Assembly (NCBI GenBank): GCA_903868035.1
Contig: CAIPTQ010000241.1
Location: forward strand, 1 to 15,139
DNA length: 15,139 nucleotides
Direction: 5' to 3'
DNA from: an uncultured Phycisphaerales bacterium
GTDB taxonomy: Bacteria; Planctomycetota; Phycisphaerae; WQYP01
Below the pieces are notes generated by a model, which saw only the letters and a list, made by a program, of their open reading frames with translations, did no database searches and was not told where the DNA came from. Made by a program: the position numbers and the translations under genes. Below, one piece after another: positions 6,660-11,638 of the stretch (positions within the stretch are counted from its first letter, which is position 1; each line of letters opens with the position of its first letter).

Positions 6660-8594
6660 TTATGCCACGCCCTTAATTGAGCCGGTTAGGAGTTCTGTAT
6701 TTTCGGGTGCGGCGCGTGATACCCTGCGTTTTAACAAAATGAGGGTACCCAGAATGAACCATGCCGTGGACGGTTCGGGTGTGGACCAGGCGAGGGCGTA
6801 GTCGTCGGCGAGGGGGGAGGTGCCGTAGAGGTCGTAGGTGAGGCCCAGCCAGTTGACGCGGAGGGCGTAGAGGCCGTCCTGGGGGATGTCGAAGTAGAGG
6901 TGATCGACGTTGTTGTAGGGGCTGGAGGAGTCGGCGATGAGGGTGGTGAGCTGGCCGTTCTCGACAAGCCAGACTTGGAGGTCGAGCTGGTCGAAGTAGA
7001 GGTTGTGGAGGTCGGCGGTGCTGAAATCATCGGTGAGGGGGTCGGCGGTGGCGGTGCCGTTGAAGTAGACGGGGATGAACCAGGTGAGGGTGGCGGTGAG
7101 TTTGTCGCCTTGATGGAGGGGGGTGTCGAGAAGGTAGTCGTTGGGGGTGCCGGCGGCGACGTGGCCGAAGGCCCAGCCGAGGTTGCGGACGGTGCCGCCG
7201 GTGAGGGGGACGAAGTTGGTGGTGGTGGGGAGGTAGGAGAAATATTGGTCGTAGGCGGCGTTGAGGTCGAGGGCGCCGGCGCCGACGTTCCAGTCGAGGC
7301 CCTGGGAAGTGGTGAGGACGCCGTCGGAGTTGACGGTGTGGTTGGTCCAGCCGGGGGTTTTGCGTGCGGAGTTGATGAGGACGGCCTTGATGACGCGGCC
7401 ATCGACGGCGGTGCCGCCGCCATTGGCGTAGCCGGCGTCAACGAGGAGGGCGGCGCCGCCGGCGACGGTGGGCGAGGAGAAGGAGGTGCCGGCGACACCC
7501 ATAAAATAGAGTTGGGAGAGTTGGGTGGCGGCGAACGTGGTGGCTTCGGGAAAGAGCGAGCCATCGGAGTTGCCGCCGGTGGCGCCGGTGTAGGCGGGGA
7601 GGATGAGGTCGGTGCCGGGGGCGGAGATGGTGACGGCGGCGCGGACGCCATGGGTGGTCAGGCGGGTGACGGGGTTGTAGAAGTCGTTGGGTCCGGTGTT
7701 GGAGAAATCGGCGAGGGCGTTGTACTTGGGGGTGGTCTGGTCGGTGCCCAGGGCGCCGACGGCCAGCACATTAAAGGCCGCGGCCGGGCCGGAGACCAGC
7801 GCGGCGGGCGTGTTTTGGCTGGCGGTGTCGTGGTTGCCGGCGGAGATGCAGACGGTTTGATGGTTGGCGTAGGTGAGGCTGTCGATGATCATGGTGGTCT
7901 GGGCGGTGGCGGCGGGGTCGTCAGAACCCCAGGAGGAGTTGACCACATCCACGTGGGTGGTGGCCGTCACGGTAAGGCCAAAAAGCAACTGGTGGGTGGT
8001 GGTGACGGGATTAGCCATGACGGTCTGATAACCGTAGACGAAGGTGGAGGCATTGATGTTGAAGCCCCCGGTGGTGCCGATCCAATCGGTGGCGATGGAG
8101 ACGGAGGCCAGCCCGGCTTCGGGGGCCATGCCGAGCTGATAGTAATAGTAGGGCCAGGGGCCCTGGCCGACCATGACGAAGCCGACGGCGGTGGCGTGGT
8201 AGTCATATTGGTTGGCGGTGGCGTTGACGGGGGAATTGCTGATGAAGGTGTTGACGTTGCCGGTGGTTTCGTGGCCGTTCCAGACGTAACCGGCCTCGAC
8301 GTTGGCGAGGGTGGCGCGGCTGCCGAAGTAGCCGGCGTAATAAAAGCGTTCGGCTCCGACGTTGCGGTTGATGATGGTGTAGTACCCGGTGGAGGGATCG
8401 ACGTTAGAAGAGATGATCTGGGGTTGGGCGGGGGTGATGAGGGGCGCAGCAAAACCGATGTCGGCCCAGGCGGTGCTGCCGCGCACGGCGCAGACCAGGG
8501 CCAACGCAATGGAAATGGCGCGGGCGCGGGTGCGTCCGGGGCGCAGAGCCAGAGCGTAAAAATCTCCCAAGCCGTCGTCGTGGTGTGCCATCAT
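6660..8594 (-). CDS. Secreted subtilisin-like (S8) protease with PEP-CTERM sorting tail
   Basis: Predicted exported serine protease, 644 aa. A long signal peptide has its hydrophobic core at 27-38 and ends AWA at 42-44. The subtilisin triad region shows His133 in YHATAVGFVMVG, the oxyanion-hole Asn254 in SAGNHD, and Ser371 in GTSFSSPTVAGG. Where the catalytic Asp is expected the sequence reads ANVEAGYVWNGHE, so Glu100 appears to stand in for Asp. The C-terminal 150 residues look like a beta-sandwich (TLTWFIPVYF, LDLQVWLVENG, YALRVNW). The end is a PEP-CTERM signal: PEP at 606-608, a short hydrophobic helix, then RR at 623-624. Twenty further residues follow, which is longer than usual. This predicts sorting by an exosortase, which is not in the window. 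The Shine-Dalgarno is weak (GGAG 11 nt upstream), and two adjacent ATGs make the exact start uncertain by one codon. Confidence 0.87.
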   Translation of the reverse strand: MMAHHDDGLGDFYALALRPGRTRARAISIALALVCAVRGSTAWADIGFAAPLITPAQPQIISSNVDPSTGYYTIINRNVGAERFYYAGYFGSRATLANVEAGYVWNGHETTGNVNTFISNSPVNATANQYDYHATAVGFVMVGQGPWPYYYYQLGMAPEAGLASVSIATDWIGTTGGFNINASTFVYGYQTVMANPVTTTHQLLFGLTVTATTHVDVVNSSWGSDDPAATAQTTMIIDSLTYANHQTVCISAGNHDTASQNTPAALVSGPAAAFNVLAVGALGTDQTTPKYNALADFSNTGPNDFYNPVTRLTTHGVRAAVTISAPGTDLILPAYTGATGGNSDGSLFPEATTFAATQLSQLYFMGVAGTSFSSPTVAGGAALLVDAGYANGGGTAVDGRVIKAVLINSARKTPGWTNHTVNSDGVLTTSQGLDWNVGAGALDLNAAYDQYFSYLPTTTNFVPLTGGTVRNLGWAFGHVAAGTPNDYLLDTPLHQGDKLTATLTWFIPVYFNGTATADPLTDDFSTADLHNLYFDQLDLQVWLVENGQLTTLIADSSSPYNNVDHLYFDIPQDGLYALRVNWLGLTYDLYGTSPLADDYALAWSTPEPSTAWFILGTLILLKRRVSRAAPENTELLTGSIKGVA

Positions 8595-8629
8595 GGGTGG
8601 GGCTACTCCGCTCCAAAGAAAGACGATTC

Positions 8630-8657
8630 ATTATTCCACGGGAAATGGGGGAAGCAA
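8630..8657 (-). promoter_or_regulatory. Weak candidate promoter of the protease gene
   Basis: On the minus strand TTGCTT (8657-8652) is followed by 16 bp and AATAAT (8635-8630, 5 of 6). Transcription would start near 8623, about 30 nt before the ATG. The -35 match is poor (3 of 6), so only the -10 is persuasive. Confidence 0.28.
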
Positions 8658-8675
8658 AGGGAAATGTGGGAAATG
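8640..8675. repeat. Three direct copies of GGGAAATG
   Basis: GGGAAATG occurs at 8640-8647, 8659-8666 and 8668-8675, overlapping and just upstream of the proposed protease promoter. A fourth copy lies at 14512-14519 upstream of the RNase R gene, in the same orientation relative to its gene (CATTTCCC on the coding strand). Iterated short motifs next to a promoter suggest a protein-binding site, but no regulator is identified. Confidence 0.4.
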
Positions 8676-8707
8676 CGGCGTTGGCACAAGTTATCGGAGT
8701 ATGAAAC

Positions 8708-8721
8708 TCACGAAAGCGTGA
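8708..8721. promoter_or_regulatory. Dyad upstream of the response-regulator promoter
   Basis: The inverted repeat TCACG-aaag-CGTGA is perfect over 5 bp per arm. It is centred about 57 bp before the predicted transcription start of the response regulator, a usual place for an activator or autoregulator site. It could also be a small RNA hairpin by chance. Confidence 0.3.
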
Positions 8722-8737
8722 ACATGTGTCTATTCGC

Positions 8738-8765
8738 TTGCCGTGGCAGGCGTGCTCCCTATACT
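8738..8765 (+). promoter_or_regulatory. Promoter of the response regulator, predicting a leaderless mRNA
   Basis: TTGCCG (8738-8743, 4 of 6), a 16-bp spacer and TATACT (8760-8765, 5 of 6) place the transcription start at about 8771-8774. The ATG at 8774 would then be at or within 3 nt of the 5' end. No Shine-Dalgarno precedes this ATG, which agrees with a leaderless transcript. Confidence 0.5.
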
Positions 8766-8773
8766 TTGCCGGT

Positions 8774-10270
8774 ATGAGCAAGCTGCCGGCGATACGGGTA
8801 TTGGTGGTGGATGATGAGATCGGCCATGCGGACGTGATGGCGGAGGCCATTGCGCGGATGACGCAGACGGGCGGGGGTGGGGCTGGGGGGGGTGCGGGGG
8901 GCGGGGGGGTGGGGGCGCAGTTTTCGGTGAAGCAGGCGCACAATCTGGCGGACGCCAAGCGGGCGTTTGCGGAGGAGGAGTTTGACCTGGTGGTCACGGA
9001 TTTGCGGATGGACACGCCGAATGACGGGTTTGAATTGTTGGAGTTTGTCCGCCGGGCGCGGCCGCAGACGGAGGTGATCGTGGTCACGGCCCATGGGGAC
9101 GTGACGACGGCGGTGCAGGCGATGCGGCATGGGGCGTATGATTTCATCCAGAAGCCGCTGGACCTGGAGGTGATCCGGACGCAGGTGCGGCGGGCGGCGG
9201 AGAAGATTCTGCTGGCGCGGAAGAACCAGGAACTGGCCGGCGCGCTGGACCAGCGGTTTGGGATTCATGGGATCATCGGGCAGTCGGCGCCGATGCAGAA
9301 GGTCTTGCAGCTCATTTCGCAACTGGCGCCGACGGACATCAGCGCGCTGATATTGGGGGAGAACGGGACGGGCAAGGAATTGGTGGCGCGGGCGCTGCAT
9401 CAGCTTTCGCGGCGGCGCGGGGAGCGGTTTGTGGCGCTGAACTGCGCGGGGCTGAATGAAAGCACGCTGGAGGATGAACTGTTCGGGCATGTGCGCGGGG
9501 CGTTCACCGATGCGCGGGGGGATCGGGAGGGGCGGTTTGAATATGCGGACGGGGGAACGCTGTTTCTGGACGAGATCGGGGACATGCCGCTGGCGATGCA
9601 GGCGAAGCTGCTGCGGGTGCTGCAGGACCGGGAGATCACGCGGCTGGGGAGCAATGAGCCGATCAAGGTGGACGTGCGGTTCATCACCGCGACGAACCGG
9701 GATCTGGCGGCGGCCTTGCGGGAGAAGGTGTTTCGGGAGGATTTGTACTACCGCATCCGGGGGGCGGTGATTGAACTGCCGGCGCTGCGGAACCGGCGGG
9801 AGGACATTCCGCTGCTGATCGGGCACATGGTGAAGCGGTATGCCGAGAAGCACGGGAAGAAGATCGACGGGATGGATGCGGACGCGCGCAATGCGCTGGT
9901 GGCGTTCCATTGGCCGGGGAATGTGCGGGAGTTGGAGCAGACGGTGGAGAGCATGATCGCCTTGGCGCTGGAACAGGGTCCGCGGCTGACGCTGGCGGAC
10001 GTGCCGGCGTACATTTCGGGGGCGGCGGCGGAGACCGGGGGCGCGGGGGCGTCGTCGATGGCGATCATACCGCTGAGCCAGGCGGCGGGCCTGGGCGGGG
10101 GGACGACGGCGATCACGCTGGCGGGGATGAACCTGGCGGACCTGGAGAAGAAGGCGATCGAGGAGACGCTGGCGTCGGTGCAGGGGAACCGGGAGCAGGC
10201 GGCCAGGATACTGGGAATCGGGGAGCGGACGCTGTACCGCAAGCTCAAGGATTATGGATTGCAGGAATGA
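8774..10270 (+). CDS. Sigma-54-dependent response regulator, NtrC family
   Basis: Two-component activator of sigma-54 promoters, 498 aa. Order: receiver (residues 1-125), linker helix, AAA+ ATPase (about 160-395), Fis-type helix-turn-helix (470-496). In the receiver the acidic pair is in VLVVDDE (10-15), the phospho-acceptor is Asp76 in VVTDLRMD, with Thr105 and Lys127. The AAA+ part has Walker A GENGTGKE (195-202), Walker B LFLDEIGD (263-270) and WPGNVRELE (380-388). The sigma-54 contact loop reads GAFTDA (242-247) instead of GAFTGA. Residues 33-48 are a nearly pure glycine insert between the first helix and second strand of the receiver. The start was set at the ATG giving MSKLPAIRVLVVDDE; a GTG at 8726 would place the promoter inside the gene. 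No histidine kinase is nearby, so it is an orphan here. Confidence 0.95.
   Translation: MSKLPAIRVLVVDDEIGHADVMAEAIARMTQTGGGGAGGGAGGGGVGAQFSVKQAHNLADAKRAFAEEEFDLVVTDLRMDTPNDGFELLEFVRRARPQTEVIVVTAHGDVTTAVQAMRHGAYDFIQKPLDLEVIRTQVRRAAEKILLARKNQELAGALDQRFGIHGIIGQSAPMQKVLQLISQLAPTDISALILGENGTGKELVARALHQLSRRRGERFVALNCAGLNESTLEDELFGHVRGAFTDARGDREGRFEYADGGTLFLDEIGDMPLAMQAKLLRVLQDREITRLGSNEPIKVDVRFITATNRDLAAALREKVFREDLYYRIRGAVIELPALRNRREDIPLLIGHMVKRYAEKHGKKIDGMDADARNALVAFHWPGNVRELEQTVESMIALALEQGPRLTLADVPAYISGAAAETGGAGASSMAIIPLSQAAGLGGGTTAITLAGMNLADLEKKAIEETLASVQGNREQAARILGIGERTLYRKLKDYGLQE
8869..8917 (+). other. G-run tract within the receiver coding region
   Basis: Runs of 5, 8, 6, 7 and 5 guanines occur within about 45 bp on the coding strand and are translated as a glycine-rich loop. 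Four or more G-runs this close can form a G-quadruplex in DNA or mRNA. Such tracts are also prone to slippage and to sequencing or assembly error, although the frame is intact here. Confidence 0.6.
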
Positions 10271-10310
10271 GGGGTTGCAGGAAGGAGCGTTTTCCTATAC
10301 ATCCCAAGGC

Positions 10311-10316
10311 TATAAT
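10311..10316 (+). promoter_or_regulatory. Perfect -10 box upstream of the phosphoesterase
   Basis: TATAAT lies 41 bp after the response-regulator stop and 48 bp before the phosphoesterase ATG. No good -35 is seen at 16-18 bp upstream. It suggests the phosphoesterase can be transcribed on its own rather than only by read-through. Confidence 0.42.
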
Positions 10317-10364
10317 GGAACATTGTCCAGGTTGGAATTAACCCTTTGGCCCCGAGCGCAGCGC

Positions 10365-11213
10365 ATGACCCACGATCTCGTCAGCCTCTTCAACAACGGC
10401 ACCCGGCTGAATCAGCACGATCCGCTGCGCAACGGCAACATGATCTGCTTCCCGGGCATCGGCGACCTGGTCGTGGCGGGGGATCTGCACAACCATACGC
10501 GGAATTTTCAGCGCATCCAGACGGTGGCCGCGCTGGACAAGCATCCGGAGCGCCACGTCATCCTGCAGGAGATCGTACACGGCGGGCTGCTGGGGGCCGA
10601 CGGGGGGGATCATTCGCTGGACATGCTGCTGGGGGCCATTGCCTGGGCGGACAAATATCCGGGGCAGGTACACTTTCTGCTGGCGAATCATGACCTGGCG
10701 CAGGTGTACGGGCATCCGATCATGAAGGACGGGTACGACTTGACGGACCGGTTCACGCGGTATTTCAAGAACCGGGCGGGGAGCGGTTTCAACGCGGCCA
10801 ACCAGGCGTTCCGCGCGTTCATGCTGACGATGCCGCTGGCGGCGATCACGTTCACCGGCATCCTGCTGTCGCACTCGCTGCCGGGGCCGCGCGAAATGGC
10901 GGGGTTCGACAGCACGATACTCCGGCGGCAACTAACGGAGGCGGATTTTGGCCGCACGGGGTCGGTGTATCACCTGGTGTGGGGGCGGGCGCAGACGCCG
11001 GCGGTGCTGTCGGCACTGGCGAAGGCGTGGTGGTGCGAGCTGTTCATCTGCGGGCATCAGGCGCAGGATGCCGGCTTTGCGACGATCGGGGAGCGGATGC
11101 TGATCCTGGATTCCTGCCACAATCACGGGATGTATTTGCAGATCGACCTGGCGCGGCCGTACACGATGGATGATCTGGTTGCGGCCGTCAAACCGCTGGC
11201 GTCGGTGGCGTGA
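10365..11213 (+). CDS. Calcineurin-like metallophosphoesterase with divergent metal motifs
   Basis: Predicted cytoplasmic phosphohydrolase, 282 aa, with no signal peptide. The first metal motif is clear (VVAGDLHNH, Asp40 and His42). The third reads FLLANHD (Asn108, His109, Asp110), where most family members have GNHD. Later histidines are in LLSHSLP (His170) and FICGHQAQ (His231), matching the GH and GHxH positions in part. The second motif, normally GDxVDRG, is replaced by QEIVHGG (68-74), with Glu69 at or near the place of the metal-binding Asp. The start at 10365 gives MTHDLVSLF and lies downstream of a TATAAT box. An ATG at 10254 in the same frame would overlap the previous gene and is less likely. 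No strong Shine-Dalgarno is seen. The substrate (protein, nucleotide or other phosphoester) cannot be told. Confidence 0.75.
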   Translation: MTHDLVSLFNNGTRLNQHDPLRNGNMICFPGIGDLVVAGDLHNHTRNFQRIQTVAALDKHPERHVILQEIVHGGLLGADGGDHSLDMLLGAIAWADKYPGQVHFLLANHDLAQVYGHPIMKDGYDLTDRFTRYFKNRAGSGFNAANQAFRAFMLTMPLAAITFTGILLSHSLPGPREMAGFDSTILRRQLTEADFGRTGSVYHLVWGRAQTPAVLSALAKAWWCELFICGHQAQDAGFATIGERMLILDSCHNHGMYLQIDLARPYTMDDLVAAVKPLASVA

Positions 11214-11226
11214 ACGCAGGCACGGG

Positions 11227-11574
11227 TCAAGAACCCGGAGCGACGGGGGCCGCGCCCCAGGGGTTCATCCCCGGCTGGGTATTCGCCGGCTGGGTGGACG
11301 GGGGCTGGGGGCGCAGGCGGGGATCGTCAACCGTAAAAGTAGTGTTGAACTGGTAGCCGGAGAAATCGGCCGGGCGGATGACGCGGACATTGGGATCATC
11401 CTCCGGGGAGCGGCTGGCGATATTCGGCTGCTCGCCGCTGGCGACGGACCATCCGCTTTTGTTCAACCCGCCGAACCGGGAATCGAAGGAGCTTCTGCGG
11501 GAGATGACTTCCTCCTGGCAGGCGGGCAACACGATGCTGGCCAGGAGCGCCAGGATGGGGAGATGTGATTTCAT
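11227..11574 (-). CDS. Small predicted lipoprotein of unknown function
   Basis: Protein of 115 aa with a type II signal peptide (MKSHLPILALLASIVLPAC); the lipobox is LPAC and Cys19 would be lipidated after cleavage. A strong GGAGG lies 5 nt before the ATG, supporting the start. The mature part has a charged segment (SRRSSFDSRFGGLN), a stretch VRVIRPADFSGYQFNTTF and a Pro/Gln/Ala-rich tail from about residue 88. I recognise no domain. It is 64 bp downstream of RNase R on the same strand, so it may be read from the same transcript, although two palindromes lie between. It converges with the phosphoesterase, leaving only 13 bp between stops, and a hairpin cgggt/acccg (11223-11237) covers its stop codon. 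Confidence 0.78.
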   Translation of the reverse strand: MKSHLPILALLASIVLPACQEEVISRRSSFDSRFGGLNKSGWSVASGEQPNIASRSPEDDPNVRVIRPADFSGYQFNTTFTVDDPRLRPQPPSTQPANTQPGMNPWGAAPVAPGS

Positions 11575-11591
11575 GGTGCCTCCAGTGACGG

Positions 11592-11633
11592 CCGCCTAAA
11601 GGCGGAACTCCGAACTCGACCGCCTATAGGCGG
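11592..11633. repeat. Pair of near-identical 14-bp palindromes
   Basis: CCGCCTAAAGGCGG (11592-11605) and CCGCCTATAGGCGG (11620-11633) start 28 bp apart and differ at one base. Each is a 6-bp stem around a 2-bp centre. They fill the gap between the RNase R stop and the lipoprotein start on the minus strand. They could slow or end RNase R transcripts, protect mRNA ends, or belong to a dispersed repeat family. No U-run follows either one. Confidence 0.7.
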
Positions 11634-11638
11634 ACTGA

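Noticed and set aside
8741..8756. Sigma-54 -24/-12 promoter before the response regulator
   Set aside because: The GG and GC elements are only 7 bp apart rather than 10, and a better sigma-70-type promoter overlaps.
6900..8777. 625-codon plus-strand open frame opposite the protease
   Set aside because: Its product is almost only Gly, Val, Asp and Ala, with no motif, and it mirrors the protease in a GC-rich antisense frame. The protease has a signal peptide, active-site motifs and a sorting tail.
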